Source: an uncultured Desulfobacter sp. (GTDB taxonomy: Bacteria > Desulfobacterota > Desulfobacteria > Desulfobacterales > Desulfobacteraceae). Taken from it: a stretch of DNA of 64,000 nt. Both the position numbers and the translations under genes were made by a program. Under the pieces are notes generated by a model. It was not told the DNA's origin. It did not search any database and was given only the letters and a program-made list of their open reading frames with translations. Below are positions 52,978-62,295 of this stretch, in pieces; within the stretch, counting starts at the first letter, position 1; each line of letters starts with the position of its first letter. The stretch is from the NCBI RefSeq assembly GCF_963666145.1, contig NZ_OY762614.1, forward strand, positions 6,190,501 to 6,254,500. Reading direction: 5' to 3'.

Positions 52978-54162
52978 CTAAATAAATTTAAATGTCATAC
53001 TGTCGTTGCAGATAACATGTTCAAAAATTTGATTGTGCGGTTGATAGGTGCAGCGGGGACAATCCTTCAAACGAATCGCTTTTTTTATTTCCCAGTGTTC
53101 GGTGCTACCCCATAATTTTTTAAATTGATTAAAGGATGAAATAGGACCGGAAAATTCCAGGCGATCATCACCCCTTCGATCACAACAAAGGCTGACGCAA
53201 AAATCCTCGTCAAATTTAGTGCGCGGCGGCATGAAGACGCATGTCATAAAAACAGCGCTGCAGGCGGAAAAAAAATTAGCCCGATTTAAATCCTCATCAA
53301 ATTTGTGTGTAATACCGTAAACACCAAAATTGTCATCCTCCAAGTGCCTGGCCTGCTCAATCTGCTCACTGAAAATCGTTTTGTCTGATGCAGCGAGCAG
53401 GCTTTTTTTATCTTGATCCAGGCGGTCCCATGGGACGCCGGCGGGCCTGACATGAAAGTTTTTGCATCCAAGCTCTTTGGCCAATGAGGCCGCAGGGTAG
53501 AGATCGGAGACATTTCCGTTGAATAGAAGGTATTTATAACTTACCCCGTATCCAGGTCTATTTGTGCCCAGCCTGCATTTGCGACCACGGATATAATCGT
53601 TGAGCATCTGGATATTTTCACAGACGCGGTTAAAATAATCTTTGCCTTTTAGCGTGTGAAACACCTTTGCACTGCCGGCATCGACCGATACGCCGACCCA
53701 AGTGCACAGAGACAGAGCCTCTATATGTTCTTGAATCAATGTGCCGTTGGTCACAACGCCAACCTCTACCCCTTTGGCAACACATGCTTCAATGAAAGCG
53801 CTAATATCCGGATGTAGCAGGGGTTCCCCTCCGCCGGCAATGCAAACGGCTTCAACACCCGCCGGCCATTCAGGGCTTCCCTGCCATTTTTTTAGCTGCC
53901 GGGGCAAGTCAAGAAGGGCCTCTTTTGAAATCCGGTCATGGCGATGACGAAGGATATGGCCGGCATTGCACCAATTGCATGACAGATTGCAGGAATTAAT
54001 TGGATCAACAGTTACCAAACCCGGTTGCGGAATCGGATCGCCTTGGCGAATTAACCGCCAGCGATACACCTGTGCCAGCAATTTATAGCTGTTGAAAGGA
54101 TTCCATTTTTTTGCAGGAGACCATTCAAGGGCTATTCCAGGAGATAATGCGTCTTTACTCAT
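52978..54162 (-). CDS. Radical SAM/SPASM-type enzyme
   Basis: This 394-residue protein carries the cluster cysteines Cys58, Cys62 and Cys65 (CNLSCNWC), AGGGEPLLHP and a C-terminal SPASM-like cysteine set (SACSAVFMTC, CVSLCC, CPRC). It differs from the DGHKL-type pair. The start is uncertain: ATG 54162, one base after the upstream stop, is used; TTG 54174 would overlap that gene by 11 bp and has GAGAAG upstream. The substrate is unknown. It is one of six radical SAM genes in this locus. Confidence 0.8.
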   Translation of the reverse strand: MSKDALSPGIALEWSPAKKWNPFNSYKLLAQVYRWRLIRQGDPIPQPGLVTVDPINSCNLSCNWCNAGHILRHRHDRISKEALLDLPRQLKKWQGSPEWPAGVEAVCIAGGGEPLLHPDISAFIEACVAKGVEVGVVTNGTLIQEHIEALSLCTWVGVSVDAGSAKVFHTLKGKDYFNRVCENIQMLNDYIRGRKCRLGTNRPGYGVSYKYLLFNGNVSDLYPAASLAKELGCKNFHVRPAGVPWDRLDQDKKSLLAASDKTIFSEQIEQARHLEDDNFGVYGITHKFDEDLNRANFFSACSAVFMTCVFMPPRTKFDEDFCVSLCCDRRGDDRLEFSGPISSFNQFKKLWGSTEHWEIKKAIRLKDCPRCTYQPHNQIFEHVICNDSMTFKFI

Positions 54163-54163
54163 C

Positions 54164-55828
54164 TTATTTTTCAAGAGCTATCTTCTCTTTCAATTGTTTC
54201 TTTTTTTTACCTATCAGCGGGTCGGCCTGATTATCGGCGGTAATTTGCCTTAAAGCCTTGAGGGCGCCAACATGGTCCCCCATATACTTGCGAACATCGC
54301 TTAACGAGATAAAAAATTGGGTTTCTTTCGGTGCCGTGTTCGTCAAGTTCTGCAGCAATTGATGGGCGCGTTCATAGTTTCCTAGTGCCGCACAACTTCC
54401 TGCAGCCAAATGCCGGGCCTCAAGGTTTTCCTCCGGCAGGCTTAAAAACAAATCGATGGCCTCTTCGTGGCGCCCGATTATTTTTAACCGTTTGGCAAAC
54501 CCAAAGGGATCAGACTGCACATAAAAAGGAGCGCGTTGGGCAAACTCATCAAGCAGGAGGGATGCTTGTTCCAAATCACCCGTTTCTGCCAGCACCTCCA
54601 CAAGATCTCCAAGGCGATCAAATTCGAACCGTTCCTCTTCATAACATTGGTGAAAATAATCTTTGGCTGTTTCCAAGTCACCGGACAACCGGGCAAGACG
54701 CCCTAAACGACGTAATGAACAGGTTTTCTCCAAATTCGACCGGTGGGTTTGGAAAAACACGTTTACAGCGTCTTTGCCGTCAATCTTATACATCACTTCG
54801 CCCAGTTCGGCAGCAACTTCGGCGTCATATGGATCAATTTCATGGCACCATTTAAGCACCCTCAACGCAGCTGCTAAATGACCTGAAATCGAAAGGTGTC
54901 GTCCCAGATGTTTTCCTTCCTTGCTGAAACCGTGAAAGCCGCTTTCGAACTCATTGGGAAATAATCTGTCCGGCAAATCAAGCGCCCGCCACACCAATTG
55001 CAGAAAATAAGTTTGACGAGAAGAATTACCGTAAACCGGGGAAACTGCCAAGCAGACTATTTCCTGTTCGTTGAAAAAATTTTGGGACATGGTTTTAAGT
55101 GTATTTACAGCCTGGGACCACCGCTGTGATGCATTGCGGTAGGTATGAATTTGTTCGGACAGAGTTCCAATAACGGTACCGGTCTCTTCCACAAAGTCGC
55201 ACCCCGGCACGTCTTTACAATCACGATCTCGAATTTCCACCCCGATGGTTTTAGAACAGTGAATCTCCCTGCAATGGGAAAAAAAAGCATATAAGTAGAG
55301 AGCAACCGCGTCACGGCCGACCTCAAACGGAAGAGGAAATATCCTCTCCACACCGTTACGGGATACCATGATACCCGAAAGATCCGGGATCCCGGCAGGG
55401 ATTCCGGTTATCCCAAGACGCTGAACAAACCTGTCGCTTAAAAGTCTGGGAGACGGTTTGGGCCTTCCATCTCGAACCCGGACAATCCCCATTGTAGTTC
55501 TCATATGACTTGCGAAGACCAATCCGGCCCTAAAAAAATCATCTCCGGCATGTGCAAATGCAAGTATATTGTTCTTTGCAAGTGTTACGGCCTTGTTCAA
55601 TATCCTGCTGTAAGAGGCTCCAGGTAAATGAATACAGGATACCTGTCCCAATTTTTTAAGCCGCTCAAATAGCCTATCCGGATCAGCAAATGGAGAGTTA
55701 ACGGCGATCACAAGTTCAACGGGGCGTCTCATTCGAAGTATTTTTGAAGCCGTCTGCCATAAGGAGATATCATCGGATTCTGCTGTTAAAACGACAGAAA
55801 CAGGTACCGGCTGTTGAAAAAGTCTGAT
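54164..55828 (-). CDS. GT2-like glycosyltransferase fused to a TPR tail
   Basis: From about residue 10, PVSVVLTAESD starts a GT-A domain, and HAGDDFF supplies a DD motif. The C-terminal half (about 280-550) holds TPR units such as GDLETAKDYFHQCYEE. Coding sense clearly extends upstream of the only good ATG (55732), since the first GT2 strand lies before it, yet the frame between an in-frame TGA at 55849 and that ATG holds no ATG, GTG or TTG. I therefore place the start at a non-standard ATC (55828) that follows a GGGGGG stretch and overlaps the end of the upstream gene; an ATA at 55846 is another option. A frameshift is also possible. Confidence 0.6.
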   Translation of the reverse strand: MRLFQQPVPVSVVLTAESDDISLWQTASKILRMRRPVELVIAVNSPFADPDRLFERLKKLGQVSCIHLPGASYSRILNKAVTLAKNNILAFAHAGDDFFRAGLVFASHMRTTMGIVRVRDGRPKPSPRLLSDRFVQRLGITGIPAGIPDLSGIMVSRNGVERIFPLPFEVGRDAVALYLYAFFSHCREIHCSKTIGVEIRDRDCKDVPGCDFVEETGTVIGTLSEQIHTYRNASQRWSQAVNTLKTMSQNFFNEQEIVCLAVSPVYGNSSRQTYFLQLVWRALDLPDRLFPNEFESGFHGFSKEGKHLGRHLSISGHLAAALRVLKWCHEIDPYDAEVAAELGEVMYKIDGKDAVNVFFQTHRSNLEKTCSLRRLGRLARLSGDLETAKDYFHQCYEEERFEFDRLGDLVEVLAETGDLEQASLLLDEFAQRAPFYVQSDPFGFAKRLKIIGRHEEAIDLFLSLPEENLEARHLAAGSCAALGNYERAHQLLQNLTNTAPKETQFFISLSDVRKYMGDHVGALKALRQITADNQADPLIGKKKKQLKEKIALEK

Positions 55829-55829
55829 A

Positions 55830-56963
55830 TCACCCCCCTTTTCTATTCATATTTTGGGCGTTTTCGATATCCGCTGAAAGAGAAATAAAGGCCTGCTCAA
55901 GACGTTTAAAATCGATTCCGCCGTACAGCCTTCTCTGGAATCGGGTAGTGAAGGGATAAACCTGGCCGATTTCGACAAAATACACTTCAGATAGAGGGAA
56001 ATATTGATCGTATAATTCCAGAAAGGGCGCATCGGAAAGCCAACCGAAACACATTGGCCCACTGTTGGGGAAAATCGTTAAAAACGCGGCTTCAACCAAG
56101 GCTAAATCTTCAAGTAATGTATCAAAATAATCCTTGGAAAAATATACACCATCGATCTCACGAAACCCTTCAACAATCTCCTGTTTAGATCCGATACCAA
56201 TGAAAACGAATTCTTTGTTGGCGGTGTATTGTCGAATCAATTGTTCCAATACGACAGCATTGGAATTGCGTCTCGCGCAAAAATCATCCCGATTTCGAAT
56301 TTGAAAGACCACAGGCTTTGCCGGATAAATTTTTTCTTTAAGAAAAACCGTAATCTTTTCCCGGACGTCTTTTGGACATTTCAACTTGGGATATGTCCCT
56401 GTCCGATCAATGCAGTCCGTAATATACCGAACATCATAGGGTAAGCGAGGCAGTATAAAGGCCTCGGGTGACATTGAGCGGGATGCTGCGTAAAAATCCC
56501 GCAGATACGGATCAAAGCCCTTTGTGTCAGAAAAAAATGGGGGGAAAATGTGATATTGTCCTGCCATTCGCCGCAAAAAACTTCGAAATTGACCGGATTT
56601 ATCAAAACGAAATACAGCCCCTTTTCTCGGGGAGATATCACACAACGAGATGATGTTGTCCTTAAGCACCCTGCTCTTTTTAAATTTAAGACTACCGGCA
56701 TTGATGTGCGAGGGATCGTCAATGAAAGCATAGTCCACTTGTTCAAGTTCCAGTCGATGGCATTGGGCCAAGGCACTTGCCTGGAAGAGGATTGCATCCC
56801 CGATAACACCCGAATATTCGTTAAAATCCCAGACCGCAAGCAACCGACGTTTATTCGGAGGGTTTAAAAGCAGTCGAGCTGATTTGAACAAGCCCTGAAA
56901 CCAGGGAGCGGTGAGCAACTTACGCCGAAATGAGAAAGAAAATTGACGCCGGTGATCGGTCAT
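55830..56963 (-). CDS. GT-B-like glycosyltransferase-type protein, unassigned family
   Basis: This 377-residue protein has PVVFQIRNRDDFCARRN near residue 225, FVFIGIGSKQEIVEG and the late segment TIFPNSGPMCFGWLSDAPFLEL (about 304-325), which resembles the sugar-nucleotide-binding half of GT9/GT-B transferases. The N-terminal half matches nothing I know. I chose the ATG at 56963; a longer reading would overlap the radical SAM gene. It lies between the radical SAM protein with reversed domain order and the GT2-TPR gene. Function as a glycosyltransferase is inferred from context. Confidence 0.5.
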   Translation of the reverse strand: MTDHRRQFSFSFRRKLLTAPWFQGLFKSARLLLNPPNKRRLLAVWDFNEYSGVIGDAILFQASALAQCHRLELEQVDYAFIDDPSHINAGSLKFKKSRVLKDNIISLCDISPRKGAVFRFDKSGQFRSFLRRMAGQYHIFPPFFSDTKGFDPYLRDFYAASRSMSPEAFILPRLPYDVRYITDCIDRTGTYPKLKCPKDVREKITVFLKEKIYPAKPVVFQIRNRDDFCARRNSNAVVLEQLIRQYTANKEFVFIGIGSKQEIVEGFREIDGVYFSKDYFDTLLEDLALVEAAFLTIFPNSGPMCFGWLSDAPFLELYDQYFPLSEVYFVEIGQVYPFTTRFQRRLYGGIDFKRLEQAFISLSADIENAQNMNRKGG

Positions 56964-56985
56964 TTGTTTTGAGCACGGTTTGATT

Positions 56986-57987
56986 CTATTGTATTCCGGA
57001 TCCCAAAGAAACAGTTTCCCAAGGGGTAATGGGAACGTCAATCATGCTGTTTGCTCCCAGTTTACTCAAAAAATCGTCGGAAAGATCAAATACGGTTTTG
57101 GCCCTGTCCTCAAATTGAAGAAGAATCCCATGGTCTTGAATGAGCTGCCGTTTTGCATACAGGCATTCCCTGAGTCGTTTTCCTGTCCGGTCAAATATTT
57201 TTTGCCAATAATTATAAGGACCATCCATTTGAATGGATTGATCCGTCATGCCTGCATACGCAAGAACAATTCCATAGGGCTTCAGTGGCAGCGCCCATTC
57301 ATAAAAAAGCGCAACTTCGTGAAGATTCAGCGGTGTGATCAGAAACTTAATCGTAATTAGTGTATTCTTTCCAAAAATCAGACTTTCCACAAAATTTCGG
57401 GTTTGATGAAGATCAAGCCCCATGATGCGATTGTAGGTCTCTGGCTGGAAACCGACAAAGGAAACCGTCACGCTGCGAAATAAATGTTCAACAACCGGTT
57501 TCATCTCCATAGGTACCGAAGCATTGGTTACGACCGTAAACCAGGTTTCCGGAAGTTTTTCCTTCTCTTTTTCCAGCCATTGCATGGTCTTTTTCTGGAT
57601 TAAAATTTCGCCGCCCTGGACCTCCAGCACTTCCGGCTGCATCTGGTTCAGTAGTTGTGATAACGGTTCATACAGGTCATAGCTCCCATTCCAGCCTGGT
57701 GAGCCTGCACTGCACATGGCACATTGGGCCTGACACGCAAGAGAAAGCTCTAAGTTAAGCTTTTGACATCTAATCGTCTCACCTTGGTGGGGTCTTCGAA
57801 AAATATATCGTGCACACTGACACGCTTGGTACATGGATTCAATTTTGGTCTTCAAATCCGAATCGGTGATGTGGCCGATTTGAAACCTCGGATCACCCCA
57901 TTTCCTGCAGCACGGATAAACATCACCATTGTATCGAACAAATAGTTCTTCAAGGTTGCACGGGCGCTCTTTTTTTTTGTATTTCAT
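56986..57987 (-). CDS. Radical SAM enzyme with SPASM-like cysteines at the N-terminus
   Basis: This 333-residue protein begins with a SPASM-like segment (Cys10, VRYNGDVYPCCRKW with Cys26 and Cys27, GHI, then Cys56, Cys58 and Cys74). Only after that comes the radical SAM motif with Cys85, Cys89 and Cys92 (CQAQCAMC). In the usual SPASM proteins the auxiliary-cluster domain follows the radical SAM barrel. The rest (about 80-330) fits the barrel with QGGEIL near strand 2. It lies 12 bp after the SGNH-type gene. The ribosome site is weak. Confidence 0.75.
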   Translation of the reverse strand: MKYKKKERPCNLEELFVRYNGDVYPCCRKWGDPRFQIGHITDSDLKTKIESMYQACQCARYIFRRPHQGETIRCQKLNLELSLACQAQCAMCSAGSPGWNGSYDLYEPLSQLLNQMQPEVLEVQGGEILIQKKTMQWLEKEKEKLPETWFTVVTNASVPMEMKPVVEHLFRSVTVSFVGFQPETYNRIMGLDLHQTRNFVESLIFGKNTLITIKFLITPLNLHEVALFYEWALPLKPYGIVLAYAGMTDQSIQMDGPYNYWQKIFDRTGKRLRECLYAKRQLIQDHGILLQFEDRAKTVFDLSDDFLSKLGANSMIDVPITPWETVSLGSGIQ

Positions 57988-57999
57988 GACTTATTTTCT

Positions 58000-59709
58000 T
58001 TAAAATTTATCCGCCCTTTTGTCGATCTTCAGCCCTGGGACAACGGCCCCAACATACGGGTATGTAACGAAGGTTGTATATTGGCCGGGTTTAACAGTTT
58101 GAAAATTTAAATCGTTCCAAGTTAAATGATTCACTCGGTACTGGGCAGATACGAGTTGAAAAAGTTTAGGCTTTGACATTATGTCAAGTGAGAATGCTTT
58201 TGGCAGGGGATAATCGAAATATATATGCTGAATCTTTGGACGATGATCTACAAAGGCCAATTCACTTAACTGGGTAGAAACGTCATAATACCCGCAAAGT
58301 TTTCCCACAACGTAAAAGGGTTCTTGACACGGATGGACAACTAAAGTCAATTTTATTTTAAGATTGAGGGAATCTTCAATATTTATATCTTGGGGTTCCA
58401 ACCGCTCCGATGCCCGGCAAACACCGGTTCGGGATAAAATATCACTTAAATATCGTCTTTCTGTCTGTATTCGAGGTAATAAACCTTGGCACTCCTGGGC
58501 GCCGCCATTCTTATTAAACTGTCTAATTTGGATGAACAATTCCTCAAGACGTTCCAAATACCATAACGCCATATTTACAAATACAGACGCCTTTGAGGAA
58601 CCTTTTAATTGCTTTTTGATGACAAGCAACGCACTTTTGTAATCGTCAAGGGATTTAGGGTCGTCCTCTTTTGGCGGAATATATCGAAAGTCTTTGAGTT
58701 GAAGAAATTCAATATCTCCATTTTTCCGGGATGACCGGGCAATGCGCAAGGACTTTTCGATATCACAAATCGTTTGCCGCAAAACATCCCAGCGAAGGGG
58801 TTCCGACTGTTCCAGATCCAGAATGGCTTTTTCAAAAACCTGCATCTGTCGAGTATTCAAAATTTTGGCGGCCATTGTCTGCCAATCTTCTTGCGTATTC
58901 TGCCAGTCTTTGGCCAGCCATCCCCCATCCCTTTTGTAACGGCAGTAGTGTTGAATTTCAATGAGGTTTGAAAGATCGCTACCGCAGGTTTCTGGAACTG
59001 AGCATACTTGCGTGGTTTCAGTATTTCGAGAGATAAAACCGTGCCGACCCAGAAAACGCGCAATATTCATTGCGCTGGCCATATGCAGAAAAGCCGATGG
59101 ATGATGATCGGTTTCCGTCGCCCATTGTCGTCTGTCCGGCAGCCAATCTAATTGATCCAACGCGCATAGGTATGGAATTCTTTTTTCTTTGCATATTGCA
59201 GCAAGCATTTTTTGACTGTTTTCAGTTACATCATATCGCTGGTACAAAGAATGATACACAATAAGTGGTATGCTGCGGTCCTTGAGCGCTTCTTGAATAT
59301 AAGTTAATGCGTCATCGTATAGCCGGCCGTATACGTTATCTGATTGCCAGGTTGTCTCGTAAGATGCTTTGGGTGAATTAAAATTTTCCCGCCACATTTG
59401 AACTTCCGCATCATTTAAGCACTGGTTCAGCAAAATCAGGTCAAAGTCATATGCGCGGCTAAAGTGATCAATCAGGAGAACCATGTCGTGAATAGACAAG
59501 CCGCCTTTAGATAAATTGATCACCTGAAAATATGGGGCAGCCAGGGATTTATTGAGAACCTGCTCAAGAAATGCCGGAAGCGTTTCATGGGTGGCAACGC
59601 CCTGGCCGTATACGTAAGAGTCTCCAACCACTCCGATCCGAAAGCATCCTTTGGGTTTTTCAAACGTATATTCCCTACAACGAAAGCTGTGATATAATGT
59701 AGAAGTCAT
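58000..59709 (-). CDS. SGNH/GDSL-type hydrolase (possible O-acyl esterase or transferase)
   Basis: In this 569-residue protein GVVGDSYVYGQG gives block I with nucleophile Ser31, INLSKGG fits the Gly block, NQCLND (about 95-100) the Asn block and DHHPS (201-205) the His block of the SGNH fold. The C-terminal 300 residues are a separate helical and beta-rich region without a known motif. SGNH proteins in polysaccharide loci add or remove O-acetyl groups. No signal peptide is evident. The ATG has AAAGGG 5 bp upstream. Confidence 0.75.
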   Translation of the reverse strand: MTSTLYHSFRCREYTFEKPKGCFRIGVVGDSYVYGQGVATHETLPAFLEQVLNKSLAAPYFQVINLSKGGLSIHDMVLLIDHFSRAYDFDLILLNQCLNDAEVQMWRENFNSPKASYETTWQSDNVYGRLYDDALTYIQEALKDRSIPLIVYHSLYQRYDVTENSQKMLAAICKEKRIPYLCALDQLDWLPDRRQWATETDHHPSAFLHMASAMNIARFLGRHGFISRNTETTQVCSVPETCGSDLSNLIEIQHYCRYKRDGGWLAKDWQNTQEDWQTMAAKILNTRQMQVFEKAILDLEQSEPLRWDVLRQTICDIEKSLRIARSSRKNGDIEFLQLKDFRYIPPKEDDPKSLDDYKSALLVIKKQLKGSSKASVFVNMALWYLERLEELFIQIRQFNKNGGAQECQGLLPRIQTERRYLSDILSRTGVCRASERLEPQDINIEDSLNLKIKLTLVVHPCQEPFYVVGKLCGYYDVSTQLSELAFVDHRPKIQHIYFDYPLPKAFSLDIMSKPKLFQLVSAQYRVNHLTWNDLNFQTVKPGQYTTFVTYPYVGAVVPGLKIDKRADKF

Positions 59710-59755
59710 TATTTCCCTTTTGCGATATAGTGATCAAAACGCCAATGCGTCATCA

Positions 59756-59989
59756 TCAATGCGGATAGATCCATTCATTATGCCGAATCTCTTTTTTGTC
59801 CTGATTTGGTTCGTCCGCTTGACGGCCATGGGTTTTCACAAGGTGCAGCAGTTTAGACTGGGTATCATCTAAGGGACAGGCGTCTCTGTCAGGCAACGGT
59901 TTGGCCGCTTTCATCAGTTCCATCAGTTTTAAAACGATATCAGCATCATCAGATTCCTGATGTAAGTTTAAAATATCTTCACTTGCCAT
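59756..59989 (-). CDS. Small unknown protein coupled to the carbamoyltransferase
   Basis: This 77-residue, charged protein has a helical centre (IVLKLMELMKAAK) and no membrane helix. The ATG overlaps the carbamoyltransferase stop by one base (TAATG) and has AAGGA 9 bp upstream. I recognise no family. The tight coupling and plausible ribosome site support it as a real gene, perhaps an accessory subunit. Confidence 0.55.
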   Translation of the reverse strand: MASEDILNLHQESDDADIVLKLMELMKAAKPLPDRDACPLDDTQSKLLHLVKTHGRQADEPNQDKKEIRHNEWIYPH

Positions 59990-61689
59990 TATACATTTTC
60001 CTTTAGGACCAAAAAGTTACCAATTGCAAGCATATCGATATCCGTATATAAAAAACACCGAACCGCATCCACCGGGGAACAGACAATCGGTTCCCCTCTG
60101 ATATTGAAAGATGTATTGAGAATTACAGGCACACCAGATACCCGGCTGAATGCCTCGATAAGGTTGTAAAATTTTTCATTAACAGCTTTGGATACGGTTT
60201 GGACACGTGCGGACTGATCTACATGGGTTGTTGAAGGTAATAACCGTGCACCCTTTTCAGTGGCCTGGGGCACCAGAAGCATATACGGCGACGGCCGATC
60301 TAACTCAAAAAATTCGGATGTATACTCTTCAAGAACCGCAGGTGCAAAGGGCCTGAACGATTCTCTAAGTTTGACACGTCGATTAATGATCTGCTGCATC
60401 TGCGTCGTACAGGGATTAGCCAGAAGACTTCTGTTCCCTAAAGCCCTGGGACCAAATTCCATGCGCCCCTGGAACCACCCCACGATTTTGTTATCCCAAA
60501 CGGCTTTGGCTACATGTTCCGTAAGTTCGCTGATCTCCATGTATTCATAAACAACAGGGTGTTTATCAAGAACGGCCTGTATTTGTTCATTGCTGAAAGA
60601 AGGGCCCCAAAAAGCATGCGGCATCATGGATTCAGATGTTGAGACCGGATCAGACTGCGTTGCTATGGCCAGGGCCGCACCAATTGCAGCGCCGGCATCC
60701 CCGGCCGCAGGCTGAATAAAAATATCCTGGAACGACGAAGAAGAAAACACCTTCCAATTGGCGACACCGTTCAAAGCAACTCCGCCCGCAAGGCAGATAT
60801 TATCCGTGTTGTATTCCTTTTTTGCAAAAGCAAAGGTTTTTTCCAATGCATTCTCAAGAAATCTTTGAACAGATGCGGCGATATCGGCGTGTCGCTGTGT
60901 GAGCGGATCACCCTCCCCGTCACGGGGAGGGCCGAGCAGCCTGACAAGTGCCTGTGAATACATATGGGGGGCACCCCGGTGAAAATCAAAATAATCTAAA
61001 TCCAAAATGATGGCGCCGGTTTCATCTGCCATGGCAACTTGTTCGATGTGTTTAACGAATTTTGGTTCACCGTAAGCGGCCAATCCCATCACTTTGTATT
61101 CATCGTTGTTTATCTTAAATCCAAGAAAGGCTGTAAACGTAGAATACAATAATCCAATCGAGTGTGGATAAACCGTCTCATAATCAAGTGAAAAGGTCGC
61201 ATTGGACCCAAAACCCAAGGTTGTTGTTGCAAATTCGCCGACGCCATCGCAGATTAGGATTGCCGCTTCTTTAAACCCGGATGGGTAAAATGCCGATGCG
61301 GCATGGGAGTGATGGTGGGGACAGTAACAAACTTCACCTGTAAACTCGTAACGGTCACGAATGGTATTTTCAATATGCCCGCCAAGCTGAATGTCATTAT
61401 TGAGTTGTTTGAGAAATTCTGGTTCAAACTGTTTGCCATACTGTTGAAAGGCCTGAATTCGCCGAAGAATTTTTCGAAGCGGCTTCTCATAAAAGACGAC
61501 CACATCAATATTGCTCCAATCTAAACCGCTTTCCTTAAGACAGTATTCGACAGCATGTGAAGGAAACGCCGCATCGTGCTTTTTTCGGCTGAATCGTTCT
61601 TCTTCAGCGGCAGCTTTAATAATTTTTCCAGAAATCAAAGCTGCCGCTGAATCATGAAAATAACAGGAAATCCCTAAAATATTCATCAT
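59989..61689 (-). CDS. Carbamoyltransferase (NodU/CmcH family)
   Basis: This 566-residue protein has the N-terminal ILGISCYFHDSAAALI and HHSHAASAFYPSGFKEA motifs of the Kae1-like domain (metal-binding His pair). The C-terminal region shows NRSLLANPC, KLRESFRPFAPAVLEE and VDQSARVQTV, characteristic of carbamoyltransferases that transfer a carbamoyl group from carbamoyl phosphate to a hydroxyl. In nodulation factors and several antibiotics the target is a sugar. It points to O-carbamoylation of the glycan. The small protein downstream is translationally coupled. Confidence 0.93.
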   Translation of the reverse strand: MMNILGISCYFHDSAAALISGKIIKAAAEEERFSRKKHDAAFPSHAVEYCLKESGLDWSNIDVVVFYEKPLRKILRRIQAFQQYGKQFEPEFLKQLNNDIQLGGHIENTIRDRYEFTGEVCYCPHHHSHAASAFYPSGFKEAAILICDGVGEFATTTLGFGSNATFSLDYETVYPHSIGLLYSTFTAFLGFKINNDEYKVMGLAAYGEPKFVKHIEQVAMADETGAIILDLDYFDFHRGAPHMYSQALVRLLGPPRDGEGDPLTQRHADIAASVQRFLENALEKTFAFAKKEYNTDNICLAGGVALNGVANWKVFSSSSFQDIFIQPAAGDAGAAIGAALAIATQSDPVSTSESMMPHAFWGPSFSNEQIQAVLDKHPVVYEYMEISELTEHVAKAVWDNKIVGWFQGRMEFGPRALGNRSLLANPCTTQMQQIINRRVKLRESFRPFAPAVLEEYTSEFFELDRPSPYMLLVPQATEKGARLLPSTTHVDQSARVQTVSKAVNEKFYNLIEAFSRVSGVPVILNTSFNIRGEPIVCSPVDAVRCFLYTDIDMLAIGNFLVLKENV

Positions 61690-61699
61690 CGTTTTCCAT

Positions 61700-62284
61700 T
61701 TAATACGAACTTTTCAGAGGTGAATTATGTACGGTACAAATAGGGCTTTGCCACCCCAGTGTACCGATATGGCTTTGTGTATGATTAAAATCGACAACTT
61801 TCAATTTCATTTCGGCTGCACTATTTGCCCGGCTGTGGTCATAAGGTGGTTTTTCTTTGGCCGAATGTGTAAAATCAACCAATGCCCGCTCTTCTTGCCG
61901 CCCTAAAGAGGCCAGAGGATGCAAACAAAAATCGGTATCATTTTCAAGGCCCCAGCGAGCCAGATTACACGCCAGGGAAAATGAATTATAACGTGTTGAA
62001 ATAATAATTGAAAATGGTCTATAGGTGTGAAGTTTATCCGACGAGATCACCTGTAGTCCTGCAAAATCTTTTTGTTGTAGTTCCGTATTGGAATCAATGA
62101 CACCACTTGGATCCAAACCGGTGAGCTTGATCAGTTCGATGAATTTTAAACAATCGGCATTGGCACCCCAAAAAAACAAAGATCGGTTAAATGTTGTGAA
62201 GTCCCGAACTTCCAGTTGATGATCCGCCGAAGAACGTAAGCCATTTTTTAAGTACAGTCGGATCTCAGATAGACTTACCGCCAT
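61700..62284 (-). CDS. Hypothetical protein with small Rossmann-like domain
   Basis: In this 194-residue protein residues about 30-120 look like a compact alpha/beta domain (SLFFWGANADCLKFIELIKLTG, VIDSNTELQQKDFAGLQVIS) reminiscent of nucleotide-binding segments that occur in sugar-modifying proteins. No catalytic motif is seen. ATG 62284 is preferred for its AAAGGG site; an ATG at 62299 overlapping the upstream stop (ATGA) is equally possible. The function is unknown. Confidence 0.5.
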   Translation of the reverse strand: MAVSLSEIRLYLKNGLRSSADHQLEVRDFTTFNRSLFFWGANADCLKFIELIKLTGLDPSGVIDSNTELQQKDFAGLQVISSDKLHTYRPFSIIISTRYNSFSLACNLARWGLENDTDFCLHPLASLGRQEERALVDFTHSAKEKPPYDHSRANSAAEMKLKVVDFNHTQSHIGTLGWQSPICTVHNSPLKSSY

Positions 62285-62295
62285 TGTTCGCCCTT

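Noticed and set aside
52316..52981. A 221-codon plus-strand frame inside the HldE-like gene
   Set aside because: Antisense shadow of the two-domain HldE-like protein, with no recognisable fold.
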